DNA from: Rhizobiaceae bacterium
GTDB taxonomy: Bacteria; Pseudomonadota; Alphaproteobacteria; Rhizobiales; Rhizobiaceae
Length of the DNA stretch: 64,000 nt
Direction of reading: 5' to 3'
Assembly: GCA_023953845.1 (NCBI GenBank)
Contig: JAMLJC010000001.1
Location: forward strand, 1,426,001-1,490,000
In this document: positions 25,550 to 34,878 of the stretch, in pieces
Numbering within the stretch: position 1 is the stretch's first letter
Layout: each line of letters begins with the position of its first letter
Program-made: the position numbers and the translations under genes
The notes under the pieces: generated by a model
Told to the model about the DNA's origin: nothing
Seen by the model: the letters and a program-made list of their open reading frames with translations, nothing else
Databases searched by the model: none

Positions 25550-26713
25550 TCAGGCCGCCAGGGCTGTTTCCGCCAGTCTGACCCAGTAGCTCACCCCGTG
25601 CGGGATGGCCTCGTCGTTGAAATCATAGGCCGGGTGATGCAGCATGGCGGAATTGCCATTGCCTATGAAGATGAAGGCCCCCGGCCTCGCTTCAAGCATG
25701 TAGGAGAAATCCTCGCCGGCCATCAGCGGCGGCACGGAGCGCACCACGCCGGCCTCGCCCGCGACGGCGGCGGCGACGTCGCCGGCGAAGTCTGTCTGCC
25801 CGGGATCGTTGACCGTCACCGGATAGTTGGCGTCGTAATCCATCTCGATCGTCGCCCCGCTCGCAGCGGCAATCCCCGCGCAGATTTCCCTGATGCGCCT
25901 CTCGGCGAGCGCCGCCAGCGATTTGTTCAGCGTACGCACTGTGCCGGCGATCTCTGCCGATTCGGATATGATGTTGTAGGCGTCGCCCGCATGGAACTTC
26001 GTCACGCTCACCACCAGCGCTTCGACCGGGTCGGCGCTGCGCGACACGACGGACTGGAACGTCGTTACCAGCTGGCTGCCGACCACGATCGGATCGATCG
26101 TCACATGCGGCATGGCGGCGTGGCCGCCGCGGCCCTTGATCGTGATGGTGAATTCGGCGGTTGCCGCCATGATCGGCCCGGGACGGATGGCGAACGCGCC
26201 GACGGGCAGGGACGGCATGTTGTGCATCCCGAACACGCGTCCGATATTGAAGCGCTCCATCATGCCGTCCTTGACCATCTCCAGCCCGCCCCCGCCGCCT
26301 TCTTCGGCCGGCTGGAAGATCACGGCGACGCTGCCGGCGAAGTTCCGCGTCTCGGCCAGATATTTTGCGGCGCCGAGCAGCATCGCCGTGTGTCCGTCGT
26401 GACCGCAGGCGTGCATGATGCCCGGCGTCTGCGAGCGATAAGGCTTGCCTGTGATCTCCTCTATCGGCAGCGCGTCCATGTCGGCGCGCATGCCGATCGT
26501 CGGACCGTCGCCCTTTCTGCCTTTGATCAAGCCGACCACGCCGGTGCGGCCAAGTCCCGTCACGATCTCGTCGACGCCGAATTCCTTCAGCTTCCCGGCC
26601 ACGAATGCGGCAGTCTTGAACACATCGAAATTCAGCTCCGGCTGCTGATGAATCTGCCGTCGCCATCCGGCGACTTCGTCCTGCATTTCAGCAACGCGGT
26701 TCAGAATGGGCAT
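25550..26713 (-). CDS. M20 family metallo-amidohydrolase (hippurate hydrolase/aminoacylase type)
   Basis: This 387-residue cytosolic enzyme of the M20D group hydrolyses N-acyl amino acids or related amides. Metal-binding motifs are GMRADMDALPI, HACGHDGHTAM, QPAEEGGGGG and MAGEDFSYM, with LHHPAYDFND near the C-terminus. The dimerisation domain begins near GRGGHAAMPH. Length is normal. The neighbours give no hint of the acyl group or amino acid, so the exact substrate stays open. Confidence 0.9.
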   Translation of the reverse strand: MPILNRVAEMQDEVAGWRRQIHQQPELNFDVFKTAAFVAGKLKEFGVDEIVTGLGRTGVVGLIKGRKGDGPTIGMRADMDALPIEEITGKPYRSQTPGIMHACGHDGHTAMLLGAAKYLAETRNFAGSVAVIFQPAEEGGGGGLEMVKDGMMERFNIGRVFGMHNMPSLPVGAFAIRPGPIMAATAEFTITIKGRGGHAAMPHVTIDPIVVGSQLVTTFQSVVSRSADPVEALVVSVTKFHAGDAYNIISESAEIAGTVRTLNKSLAALAERRIREICAGIAAASGATIEMDYDANYPVTVNDPGQTDFAGDVAAAVAGEAGVVRSVPPLMAGEDFSYMLEARPGAFIFIGNGNSAMLHHPAYDFNDEAIPHGVSYWVRLAETALAA

Positions 26714-26901
26714 GGAACGATCTCTTGCTGGCAGCGCCTGTGATGCAAAGGGCGGATTTGCGGCTTTGCCTTGGTCACGTCATATAGGGTAGATAGCAGG
26801 TACCGGGCGCCGGATTGAGGAAAGGTCTGCCCGAACCATAGACGATACGGTCGCATGATCTCAAGATGGCGGCTGTCCCGGTGTCACAGGTCCGCTTCGT
26901 A

Positions 26902-28038
26902 ATGCGCAACGGTTTTCGATTCTTCCCGGCTGTCTTCTCCGCCCTGATCGCGCTCGCCGCACCGGCCGGCGCCACACCGTCGCTGCTGTTCGATCTGACG
27001 GACGAGCGGGTTATCTCGCATGAGGAGGCCTTCCAGCGCTGGTTTCCGGCTTCGCTGACCAAGCTGATGACGGCTTACGTGACGTTCCGCGCCATCGAGG
27101 CGGGGGAGCTTCGCCTCGATTCGCCGATCGTCATGTCCAAGAAGGCCGCGAAGGAACCGCCAAGCAAGAGCGGCTTCAAGCCCGGCACGGTGCTGACCGC
27201 GGACAACGCGCTGAAGCTGATGCTGGTGCGCTCCAACAACGACATCGCCATGGCCCTCGGCGAGAATGTCGGCGGTTCGGAAGCGGCCTTCGCAGAACGC
27301 ATGAACACGGAGGCCGCGCGTCTCGGCATGACCGATTCGCATTTCGTCAATCCGAACGGCCTGCATTCGCCCCAGCAGTACACCACGGCGCGCGATCTCG
27401 CCTTGCTGGTCGCTGCGCTGCGCCGGGATTTTCCGCAATTCATGTCCTACTTCTCGATCGAGGGCGTGATCGTCGGCAAGAAGACGCTGACCAATTTCAA
27501 CCTGCTGGTCGGCCGCTATGACGGCGTCGACGGCATGAAGACCGGCTTCGTCTGTCCTTCCGGCTTCAACATGATCGGCACGGCTACCCGCGACGGCCGC
27601 ACGCTGGCCGCCATCGTCCTTGGGCAACCTTCCGCGACGGTGCGGGCGGAAGCCGCAGCCGCCATGCTCGACCGTGGTTTCGCCAATCCGAAGGTCGGAG
27701 GGGATACGCTGGCGATGCTCTCGCGCTACGGCTATGAAAGCCCCGCGCCGAAGGACATGCGCGACATCATCTGCCCGAAGCCGGTGAAGGCGGAGAAGCC
27801 CGAAAAGCAGCCCAGCGAGCAGGCCGAGGAAGAGACGAAATCCCCCTATGCCATGCCTTACGACCATCCGCTGACGCTGGTCGCGGTCACTACCGGAGGC
27901 GCCACCGGCCCTGTGCCCAAGGCCTACGCCGAGATGCTCGCCAACAACTACGCCGACGTCCCGGTGCCGACGCCGCGTCCGCCCTATCCGGAGCCGACGC
28001 AAGCCGGCGTCCCTGCCCAGCAGGGCGACGGCAACTAG
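26902..28038 (+). CDS. D-alanyl-D-alanine carboxypeptidase (penicillin-binding protein, S11)
   Basis: A PBP5/DacA-like enzyme that trims the terminal D-Ala from peptidoglycan stem peptides. A signal peptide ends near residue 25. The three active-site motifs are SLTK (S51-K54), SNN (S111-N113) and KTG (K213-G215). The C-terminal 110 residues are charged then Pro-rich (ending TPRPPYPEPTQ) and lack an obvious amphipathic membrane anchor. The start is uncertain; ATG 26902 gives the cleanest signal peptide, ATG 26866 is the longer option. The CobW-like gene follows after 8 bp, so they form an operon. Confidence 0.9.
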   Translation: MRNGFRFFPAVFSALIALAAPAGATPSLLFDLTDERVISHEEAFQRWFPASLTKLMTAYVTFRAIEAGELRLDSPIVMSKKAAKEPPSKSGFKPGTVLTADNALKLMLVRSNNDIAMALGENVGGSEAAFAERMNTEAARLGMTDSHFVNPNGLHSPQQYTTARDLALLVAALRRDFPQFMSYFSIEGVIVGKKTLTNFNLLVGRYDGVDGMKTGFVCPSGFNMIGTATRDGRTLAAIVLGQPSATVRAEAAAAMLDRGFANPKVGGDTLAMLSRYGYESPAPKDMRDIICPKPVKAEKPEKQPSEQAEEETKSPYAMPYDHPLTLVAVTTGGATGPVPKAYAEMLANNYADVPVPTPRPPYPEPTQAGVPAQQGDGN

Positions 28039-28046
28039 AAGACAAG

Positions 28047-29177
28047 ATGTTCCCGATCCCCGTTTCCGTCATCACCGGCTTCCTCGGGGCCGGCAAGACC
28101 ACACTGCTGAACCGGCTGCTCAAGGACCCAGAGCTCACCGACGCAGCTGTGATCGTCAACGAGTTCGGGGATGTGGCCATCGACCATCTGCTGGTCGAGC
28201 AAGCGTCCGACGGCGTCATCGAATTGTCGGACGGCTGCCTCTGCTGCACGGTGCGCGGCGAACTGGTCGACACGCTGGCCGACCTCGTCGACCGCCTCCA
28301 GAGCGGACGCATCGCGCGGCTGTCGCGCGTGATCGTGGAAACTACGGGGCTCGCCGATCCGGTTCCTGTGCTGCAGTCGATCATGGGACATCCCGTATTG
28401 GTGCAGGCATTCCGGCTCGACGGCGTCATCGCGCTGGTCGATGCCGTCAACGGCGCGGCAACGCTCGACGCCCATGTCGAGGCGGTGAAGCAGGTCGCGG
28501 TCGCCGATCGCATCCTGATCACAAAGCGTGACCTGAAACCGGACACGGATGCGCAGACGGAGCTGGAAGCGCGCATCCGCCGTCTCAATCCGAATGCGCC
28601 GATCCTGTATGTCGGCGCGCCGTCAGCCGGCGCGGCCTCGCTGCTCGCCTGCGGCCTCTACGACCCCGTCACCAAGACGGCCGACGTGCGGCGCTGGCTC
28701 GGCGAAGCAAGCGACCACGATCCTCAGGGGCATAGCCACGACCATCACGATCACCAGCACACGCATGAGGGCGGGCATGACCATGCCCATCACCATCATC
28801 ATGACGACCGCGTCCGCTCTTTCAGCCTGGTCCATGACGATCCCATCCCCTACGCTGCGGTCGCCACGTTCCTCGAACTGCTTCAGTCGACGCAGGGTGA
28901 AAAACTCCTTCGGATGAAAGGGATCGTCGAACTGTCTGAGGACCCGTCGCGGCCGCTGGTCGTTCATGGCGTGCAGAAGCTGATGCATCCGCCCGCGCGG
29001 CTGCCCGCCTGGCCGGATGAAAAGCGCGGCACGCGGCTGGTGCTGATCGGCATGGACCTGCCGGACGATTATGTCCGCCGCCTTTTCGCCGCGATAACCA
29101 ACCGCCCGGCGGTCGACACGCCGGACAGGCAGGCGGTCGCCGACAATCCGCTCGCCATTGCAGGCTTCCGGCCGTAG
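28047..29177 (+). CDS. COG0523 GTPase, CobW/ZNG-type metallochaperone
   Basis: This 376-residue G3E GTPase has a P-loop GFLGAGKTTL (11-20), the metal-binding GCLCCTV (C64, C66, C67), VETTGLADP and the base-recognition motif ITKRD. A His/Asp-rich stretch near residues 223-253 (SHDHHDHQHTHEGGHDHAHH) is typical of zinc-handling members. The CobW C-terminal domain follows. The family delivers zinc or cobalt to client enzymes. No cobalamin genes are near, so zinc is the better guess. It is translated from an operon with the D-Ala-D-Ala carboxypeptidase, and no Zur-type site lies directly in front of it. Confidence 0.88.
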   Translation: MFPIPVSVITGFLGAGKTTLLNRLLKDPELTDAAVIVNEFGDVAIDHLLVEQASDGVIELSDGCLCCTVRGELVDTLADLVDRLQSGRIARLSRVIVETTGLADPVPVLQSIMGHPVLVQAFRLDGVIALVDAVNGAATLDAHVEAVKQVAVADRILITKRDLKPDTDAQTELEARIRRLNPNAPILYVGAPSAGAASLLACGLYDPVTKTADVRRWLGEASDHDPQGHSHDHHDHQHTHEGGHDHAHHHHHDDRVRSFSLVHDDPIPYAAVATFLELLQSTQGEKLLRMKGIVELSEDPSRPLVVHGVQKLMHPPARLPAWPDEKRGTRLVLIGMDLPDDYVRRLFAAITNRPAVDTPDRQAVADNPLAIAGFRP

Positions 29178-29190
29178 GCGGAGGACAATC

Positions 29191-29421
29191 TTAGCCGCGT
29201 TCGATCAGGAAGCGATGCCCGCCCTCGACGCGCATGCTGTCGACCAGCCGGTGGCCGTCTTCCTGCACGAAGTTCGGGATGTCGATCGCAGCGAGCGGAT
29301 CGGTCGTCTCGACCCAGAGCCGGCTGCCCGCACTCATGCCGGCAAGTCGTTTGCGTGCTTTCAGCACGGGCAGGGGACAATTCAATCCCCTGAGGTCGTA
29401 AATGTCGGGGCTTCCGGTCAA
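29191..29421 (-). CDS. TusA family sulfurtransferase
   Basis: This 76-residue protein has the compact TusA fold with the sulphur-carrying Cys in YDLRGLNCPLPVLKARK (C15 of the CPxP motif). Family members pass persulphide sulphur to tRNA thiolation, molybdenum cofactor or sulphur oxidation pathways; which one applies here is unknown because no sulphur genes are nearby. Its ATG overlaps the stop of the L,D-transpeptidase gene (ATGA), showing translational coupling. Confidence 0.88.
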   Translation of the reverse strand: MTGSPDIYDLRGLNCPLPVLKARKRLAGMSAGSRLWVETTDPLAAIDIPNFVQEDGHRLVDSMRVEGGHRFLIERG

Positions 29422-30749
29422 CTGCCGAATATGCTGCCAAAACGCTTGCGCATGCCGCCCAATATGCCGGGCTTCCCTTCGGCTGGCTGGGCCGGGACCA
29501 CCTGAGCGGTTTCGGGCGTGGCATCCGGCGCTGCTTCCGCGGCAGGCTGGACCTTGGCAGCGGGTTTCGCCTCGCTGGCCGCGAGTTGCTTTGCTTCTTC
29601 TGCGGCCTTTTTGGCCTCTTCGGCCTGCAGCTTCGCCAGCCGCTTCTCTTCCGCCGCGCGCTCCTTGGCGAGCCGCTTTTCCTCCTCGGCCTTGCGCTTG
29701 GCCTCCTGCTCGCCCTCCAGCGCCGCCATCTTGCGGCCGGTGGGCGAATCGATGCGGCCCATGCGCGCCGTCTGCGACACGGTGCCGTCATGCGCCATGG
29801 CCGGCGGTTCGACCGAGATACGCTCGCCGCGCGCGCGCTTCTTCGTCCACTCCGAAACGAGCTTGGCTTCCTGCAGGCCGTTGATGGAATCCCTTGGCGG
29901 CGTCGCGCTGGCGGAAGAGGCCGCCGAGAACGCCGCCTCGTACTTCGTCTGATAGCTCTTGTAGGCCGAGACGAGCTGGTCCGGCATCGTGCTCGCCGGG
30001 CAGGCGCCCGTCGGCGAAAACGTCACGCCGTCCTCGGTGATCTGGTTGAAGACGTAGCGCTTCTCGCAGACATCGACCTTCACCGGCATGCGGGTAATCT
30101 CGAACTGGACGTAGCCTTCCTTCAGCATCGTCCAGAACGCGTAGTTCGGATCGTTGCGGTAGCGCGCCATGTTGGCCGCCGTCATGCGGAACGGGAATGA
30201 CTGGATCTGGAACTCGGTCTGCCCGCCCCGGAACGCATCGCGCGCGAAGGCGTATATCTGCTCCATCTGCTGGTTGTTCATGGAGAAGCAGCCAGAGGAC
30301 GAGCACTCGCCATGCACCATCAGATTGCTGCCCGTGCGGCCGTTGGCGCGGTCATAGGCGTTCGGATAGCCGATGTTGAAGGCGAGATGATAGCTGGAGT
30401 TGGGATTCATCTGCGCCGGGCGGACCGTATAGAACCCCTCTGGCGACTGGCGGTCGCCCTCGGTGAATTTCGGGCCGAGCTGCCCCGACATCTTGCAGAT
30501 GTTGTAGGACGCGACGAGGGCATAGCGGCCGTTCGTCTTCTGCTTCCAGATCTCGAGCTTGCCCTCTTCCTTGAAGACGCGCGCCAGGATCGACGAGGTA
30601 CGCGTCATCCCCTTGGCCTGCATCTCCTTGACCAGCTTTTCGGGAAGCTGCGCGCTGGCGCCGCCGGCCATGTCGAGCGTCGACTCGGTGCAGCCTGCCG
30701 CGAAAACCGCGGCGCTGAGCAATCCGGCACGGAGAAGTTTGGCGATCAT
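29418..30749 (-). CDS. Lipoprotein L,D-transpeptidase (YkuD domain) with coiled-coil tail
   Basis: This 443-residue protein has a lipobox ending at C20 (AAVFAAGC). Its catalytic domain has VHGECSSSGCFSM: H146 and the nucleophile C154 in the HGx6GC pattern. Such enzymes make 3-3 crosslinks in peptidoglycan or attach proteins to it; 3-3 links are abundant in Rhizobiales. Residues from about 345 to 400 are a Lys/Glu/Ala-rich repeat (KRLAKERAAEEKRLAKLQ) predicted to form a coiled coil, followed by a Pro/Ala-rich end. The tail may reach across the periplasm. The gene overlaps tusA by four bases. Confidence 0.88.
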   Translation of the reverse strand: MIAKLLRAGLLSAAVFAAGCTESTLDMAGGASAQLPEKLVKEMQAKGMTRTSSILARVFKEEGKLEIWKQKTNGRYALVASYNICKMSGQLGPKFTEGDRQSPEGFYTVRPAQMNPNSSYHLAFNIGYPNAYDRANGRTGSNLMVHGECSSSGCFSMNNQQMEQIYAFARDAFRGGQTEFQIQSFPFRMTAANMARYRNDPNYAFWTMLKEGYVQFEITRMPVKVDVCEKRYVFNQITEDGVTFSPTGACPASTMPDQLVSAYKSYQTKYEAAFSAASSASATPPRDSINGLQEAKLVSEWTKKRARGERISVEPPAMAHDGTVSQTARMGRIDSPTGRKMAALEGEQEAKRKAEEEKRLAKERAAEEKRLAKLQAEEAKKAAEEAKQLAASEAKPAAKVQPAAEAAPDATPETAQVVPAQPAEGKPGILGGMRKRFGSIFGS

Positions 30750-30914
30750 GCGTCCGAATATCGACTATGGTTCGACGTGAAACCCGTATCAGGCAACGAC
30801 CAATAGGGCGGTTAACCTTGAAAATTCCTTACCGCAAGCCTTGAGGCGTTGCCTCACCCGAATGTCATCGCCCTACCGACAAGGCGGATTTATGGCAGGA
30901 TTTGGCCGGCCTGC

Positions 30915-31865
30915 CTACAGGTGCCGCCCGATTGCGAGATATTTCTCCCGGCGCTGCTCGCGGAAATCGGCCTTGGAGGAAACGAGTTCGCTCAGAGCGC
31001 GCCCGATCTGGTCCCCGGTCGCCTTCATCACGGCCTCGACGCCGCGATGCGCGCCACCCAGCGGCTCGGGAATGATGCCGTCGATGATCCTGAGCTCCAG
31101 CAGGTCCTGCGCCGTGATCTTCATGCTGGTCGCCGCATCCTTGGCGCGGGTCGAATCGTGCCAGAGGATCGACGCCGCGCCTTCCGGCGAGATCACCGAG
31201 TAGATGGCGTGCTCCAGCATGTAGACGCGGTTCGCCGTCGCGATGGCGATGGCGCCGCCGGAGCCGCCTTCGCCGATAATGACCGAAATCGACGGCACCT
31301 TGAGGCCGAGACAGGCGGAGGTCGACCGCGCGATCGCTTCCGCCTGCCCGCGCTCCTCCGCGCCGATGCCGGGATAGGCGCCTGCCGTGTCGACGAGGCT
31401 GATCACCGGGATGCTGAAGCGATCCGCCAGTTCCATGATGCGCACGGCCTTGCGGTAGCCTTCGGGCTTGGCCATGCCGAAATTGTGCTTGAGCCGCGTC
31501 TGCGTGTCCGAACCCTTTTCCTGGCCGATCAAAGCCACCGATTCGCCGCGGAAGCGCGCGAAACCGCCGACGATCGCGTGGTCGTCGCCGAAGGCACGGT
31601 CGCCCGCCAGCGGCGTGAAATCCGTGAACAGCGTCTTCACGTAGTCGAGGCAGTGCGGCCGGTCCGAATGCCGCGCCACCTGCGCCTTCTGCCAGGGCGT
31701 CAGGGCTTTGTAGATGTCGCGCAAGGCATCCTTCGAGCGTTTCTCCAGCCTCGAGATTTCCTCGGTGACGTCGACCGCCTGTCCGTTGTCGGCAAGCCGC
31801 TTCAATTCGAGGATCTGACCCTCCAGATCCTGCACCGGCTTTTCGAAGTCGAGATAATTGTACAT
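30915..31865 (-). CDS. accA: Acetyl-CoA carboxylase carboxyltransferase subunit alpha
   Basis: This 316-residue protein is AccA, which with AccD transfers the carboxyl group from biotin to acetyl-CoA, the committed step of fatty acid synthesis. It starts MYNYLDFEKPVQDLEGQI. Conserved parts include RPHCLDYVKTLFTDF, GQEKGSDTQTR, DTAGAYPGIGAEERGQAEAI and IGEGGSGGAIAI, the last forming the oxyanion region. Length is normal. XerD lies upstream on the same strand with a 61-bp gap. Confidence 0.97.
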   Translation of the reverse strand: MYNYLDFEKPVQDLEGQILELKRLADNGQAVDVTEEISRLEKRSKDALRDIYKALTPWQKAQVARHSDRPHCLDYVKTLFTDFTPLAGDRAFGDDHAIVGGFARFRGESVALIGQEKGSDTQTRLKHNFGMAKPEGYRKAVRIMELADRFSIPVISLVDTAGAYPGIGAEERGQAEAIARSTSACLGLKVPSISVIIGEGGSGGAIAIATANRVYMLEHAIYSVISPEGAASILWHDSTRAKDAATSMKITAQDLLELRIIDGIIPEPLGGAHRGVEAVMKATGDQIGRALSELVSSKADFREQRREKYLAIGRHL

Positions 31866-31926
31866 GCGCGAGCGGTACGCCTAATCCGGAAGTGTCAGGA
31901 CGCCAGAGGCGGGAAATCGGGCGAAA

Positions 31927-32874
31927 TCACGACGTGACATAGCGATCCGGCGCCGGATCGGCAAGCGGATGGTGCTCGTTGACCAGCCGGAGCAGCCTTT
32001 CCTCCAGGACGTGCGTGTAGATCTGCGTGGTCGATATGTCGGAATGCCCGAGCAATTGCTGGACGGCGCGCAGGTCGGCGCCATTCTGCAGCAGGTGGCT
32101 GGCGAAGGCATGGCGCAGCACGTGCGGCGACACCCTGGCCGCCGGAATGCCGGCCCGCGCCGCAAGCCCCTTGAGCTCGCGCGCGAAAACCTGTCGCGGC
32201 AGGTAGCCGGTTTCCGAATCAGCGGGAAAGAGCCAGGGATTCTCCTTTCCGTCCGGAACGCGGCCGCGTTCGTCAAGCCAGGCGCGCATCGCTTCCCGCG
32301 CCTTGTCGGAAAGCGGCACCATGCGTTCCTTGTTGCCCTTGCCGCGCACCATGAAGAAGCGGTCGTCGCGCGTGGCGACACCGAGCGGCAGGCTGACCAG
32401 CTCCGAGACACGCAAGCCGGTAGCATAGAGAACTTCGACCAGCGCATGCAGGCGAACCGCTGCCGTACGATTGCCGTCGGGCGGATTTGCCGTCTCCATC
32501 GCGGCACGTCCGAGCAGGCGGTCGGTCGTGTCCTCGCTCATCGTTTTGGGCAGCGTGCGCGCCCTGCGCGGGCTGTCCAGCACGCCGGTCGGATCGTCGC
32601 CCCGCAGGCCTTCGGCGTAGAGGAACTTGAAGAACTGCCTGAACGCCGAGAGTTTTCGTGCCTGCGATGAGGCCGCGAAGCCCTGCGCGGCAATGCTGTC
32701 GAGATAGGCGCGCAGTTCCGCAGAACCCGCCGCCGCGAGATTCTGGCCCTTTGCGCCGAAATATGCCGCCGCATCCTCGAGATCCCGGCGGTAGGAAGCC
32801 AGCGTGTTGTCGCTCGCCCCGCGTTCGGCGGCCATCATTTCCAGAAAGGCTTCGATGCGGGCGGCGGCTTTCAT
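31927..32874 (-). CDS. xerD: Site-specific tyrosine recombinase XerD
   Basis: This 315-residue recombinase resolves chromosome dimers at dif together with XerC and FtsK. All catalytic residues are visible: R155 (ATGLRVSELV), K179, H251 and R254 (HVLRHAFASH), H277 (LLGHSDI) and Y286 (QIYTHV). The N-terminal SAM-like domain spans about residues 1-110. There is no integron or phage context, so it is the core chromosomal enzyme. Its ATG overlaps the stop of a 52-residue membrane-protein gene. Confidence 0.93.
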   Translation of the reverse strand: MKAAARIEAFLEMMAAERGASDNTLASYRRDLEDAAAYFGAKGQNLAAAGSAELRAYLDSIAAQGFAASSQARKLSAFRQFFKFLYAEGLRGDDPTGVLDSPRRARTLPKTMSEDTTDRLLGRAAMETANPPDGNRTAAVRLHALVEVLYATGLRVSELVSLPLGVATRDDRFFMVRGKGNKERMVPLSDKAREAMRAWLDERGRVPDGKENPWLFPADSETGYLPRQVFARELKGLAARAGIPAARVSPHVLRHAFASHLLQNGADLRAVQQLLGHSDISTTQIYTHVLEERLLRLVNEHHPLADPAPDRYVTS

Positions 32875-33029
32875 GGCTTGTCGGCGGATTTCAACCTGTC
32901 TTCGATGGAGACCGGCACGACAATCTCGCCCGGTGTCGGCTTCACCAAGAACACCAGCGCCAGCATCGCCCCGTAGGCCAGAGCCACGAGCACGGCGATG
33001 ATCGTCAGGAACCGGAACAGCGTCGGCAT
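32871..33029 (-). CDS. Small single-pass membrane protein upstream of xerD
   Basis: A 52-codon frame begins MPTLFRFLTIIAVLVALAYG and ends SIEDRLKSADKP. It has one strong membrane segment (about residues 7-29) and a short periplasmic or cytoplasmic tail with PTPGEIVVPVS. Its TGA overlaps the xerD ATG (ATGA), so the two are translationally coupled. The frame is too clean and too well placed to be chance, and the same small gene occurs before xerD in related Hyphomicrobiales. Function unknown. Confidence 0.75.
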   Translation of the reverse strand: MPTLFRFLTIIAVLVALAYGAMLALVFLVKPTPGEIVVPVSIEDRLKSADKP

Positions 33030-33165
33030 TCCGCCCGAGTCTCCTTCACCCGTGCCCTTATGGGACGCCGACGCCGGGGAGGCAAGGCGGGCGCACGCGC
33101 TTCAAGCAACTTGACGCAACAGAGCTTTTCATGTCGTTACGGCGCCGACGAGGATGATGACGCCG

Positions 33166-33753
33166 ATGGCCAGCGAAGAGATCGTAGCGGAAATCCTGAC
33201 CCGGCTCGGCAGGCGCTCGATCGTGTTTGTCGGTCTGATGGGCGCCGGCAAGACAGCGATCGGCCGCAAGGTGGCGGCGACGCTCGGCCTGCCGTTTCTG
33301 GACAGCGATCAGGAAATCGAGGCGGTTTCGCGCATGACCGTCCCGGAACTCTTCGAACGCTACGGCGAGCCCGAGTTCCGCGCTCTGGAACAACGCGTGA
33401 TCGCGCGGATTCTGGAGCAGGGACCGCAGGTGCTTTCCACCGGCGGCGGCGCCTTCATGAACGAGCAGACGCGGAGCCTGATCGCGGGCAGCGCGGTGTC
33501 CGTCTGGCTGAAAGCCGAAATCGACGTCCTCATGGACCGCGTTTCCAAGAAGCAGAACCGGCCGCTGCTCAAGGCGCCGGACCCGCGCGCGGTGATGAAA
33601 CGGCTGATGGCGGAACGTTATCCCGTCTACGCCACAGCCGACGTAACGGTTCCGACGCGCGACGAGAAAAAGGAGATCATCTCGGCCGAGGTGATCAACA
33701 GCCTGTTCGACCATCTGGCGGGCCGGAAGATGGCCACGGAGACCGCAGGATGA
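33166..33753 (+). CDS. aroK: Shikimate kinase
   Basis: This 195-residue kinase phosphorylates shikimate in the aromatic amino acid pathway. Motifs are the P-loop GLMGAGKT (23-30), DSDQEIEAVS with the shikimate-binding Asp, the GGGAF loop in VLSTGGGAFM, and KKQNRPLLK. ATG 33166 is chosen over 33154 because GAGG lies directly before 33154 and would be too close to it. The stop overlaps the aroB ATG (ATGA). Confidence 0.93.
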   Translation: MASEEIVAEILTRLGRRSIVFVGLMGAGKTAIGRKVAATLGLPFLDSDQEIEAVSRMTVPELFERYGEPEFRALEQRVIARILEQGPQVLSTGGGAFMNEQTRSLIAGSAVSVWLKAEIDVLMDRVSKKQNRPLLKAPDPRAVMKRLMAERYPVYATADVTVPTRDEKKEIISAEVINSLFDHLAGRKMATETAG

Positions 33754-34868
33754 ACGCTGAAACCGGGAAGGTCGACGTCGGGCTTGGCGATCGGTCCTAC
33801 GACATTCTGATCGGCCCCGGCCTGATCGGCCGCGCGGGCCGGGAAATCGGGCAACGTCTGCCCGGCGTCCGCGCAGCCATCGTCACCGACGAGAACGTCG
33901 CCGCCGCCCATTTGCCGAAGCTTGCAGAAAGCCTCGAAGACGCAGGTATCGCCGCGACGGCTATCGTCCTGCCGGCCGGCGAGAAGACGAAAAGCTTCGA
34001 CGCGCTGCAGCAGGTCGTGGATGGCGTGCTGGCCGCGCGACTGGAGCGCCGCGATGTCGTCATCGCGCTTGGCGGCGGCGTCATCGGCGACCTCACCGGT
34101 TTCGCCGCCGGCATCGTGCGGCGTGGCATGAACTTCGTGCAGGCGCCGACCTCGCTGCTGGCGCAGGTCGATTCCTCCGTCGGCGGCAAGACAGGCATTA
34201 ACAGCCCGCGCGGCAAGAACCTTGTTGGCGTGTTCAACCAGCCCCGCCTCGTGCTGGCCGACACCGGAACGCTCGACACGCTGCCGTCGCGCGAGTTCCG
34301 CGCCGGCTATGCGGAAGTGGCGAAATACGGGCTGATCGACCGGCCTGACTTCTTCGCCTGGCTCGAAAGGAACTGGCGCGAAGTCTTTTCCGGCGGCCCG
34401 GCGCGCGCGCAGGCGATAGCCGAATCCTGTCGCGCCAAGGCAGAGATCGTGGCGCGCGATGAGTTCGAGACCGGCGACCGCGCCTTGCTCAATCTCGGCC
34501 ACACATTCGGCCATGCGCTGGAAGCCGCGACGAATTACGACGGCAACCGCCTTGTGCACGGCGAGGGCGTCTCGATCGGCGTGGCGCTCGCGCATCGCTT
34601 CTCGGCGCGGCTGAACCTCGCAAGCCCCGACGACGCGGCGCGTGTGGAGGCGCATTTCCGCGATGTCGGCCTGCCCTGGCGCATGGCCGACATTCCCGGC
34701 CCCCTGCCCGATGCCGAAACCCTTCTCGGCTTCATCCAGCAGGACAAGAAGGTCACGCGCGGCACGCTCACCTTCATCCTGACCCACGGCATCGGCCAGT
34801 CTTTCATCGCCAGGGACGTTCCCGCATCGGAGGTTCTGGCGTTCCTCAAGGAAAACCATCCGGGATGA
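33750..34868 (+). CDS. aroB: 3-dehydroquinate synthase
   Basis: This 372-residue enzyme converts DAHP to 3-dehydroquinate using NAD and a divalent metal. Visible motifs are IALGGGVIGDLTGFAAG (NAD binding), PTSLLAQVDSSVGGKTGIN, and the metal ligands in FRAGYAEVAKYG, LNLGHTFGHALE and HGEGVSIG. Length is normal. It is coupled to aroK by a four-base overlap; the CorC-like gene follows after 10 bp, so all three are probably one transcript. Confidence 0.96.
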   Translation: MNAETGKVDVGLGDRSYDILIGPGLIGRAGREIGQRLPGVRAAIVTDENVAAAHLPKLAESLEDAGIAATAIVLPAGEKTKSFDALQQVVDGVLAARLERRDVVIALGGGVIGDLTGFAAGIVRRGMNFVQAPTSLLAQVDSSVGGKTGINSPRGKNLVGVFNQPRLVLADTGTLDTLPSREFRAGYAEVAKYGLIDRPDFFAWLERNWREVFSGGPARAQAIAESCRAKAEIVARDEFETGDRALLNLGHTFGHALEAATNYDGNRLVHGEGVSIGVALAHRFSARLNLASPDDAARVEAHFRDVGLPWRMADIPGPLPDAETLLGFIQQDKKVTRGTLTFILTHGIGQSFIARDVPASEVLAFLKENHPG

Positions 34869-34878
34869 CGGGCGGCCG

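Noticed and set aside
30811..30831. TTAACC-type CtrA site upstream of the L,D-transpeptidase
   Set aside because: Only one half-site is present; the second TTAA is not at the right spacing.
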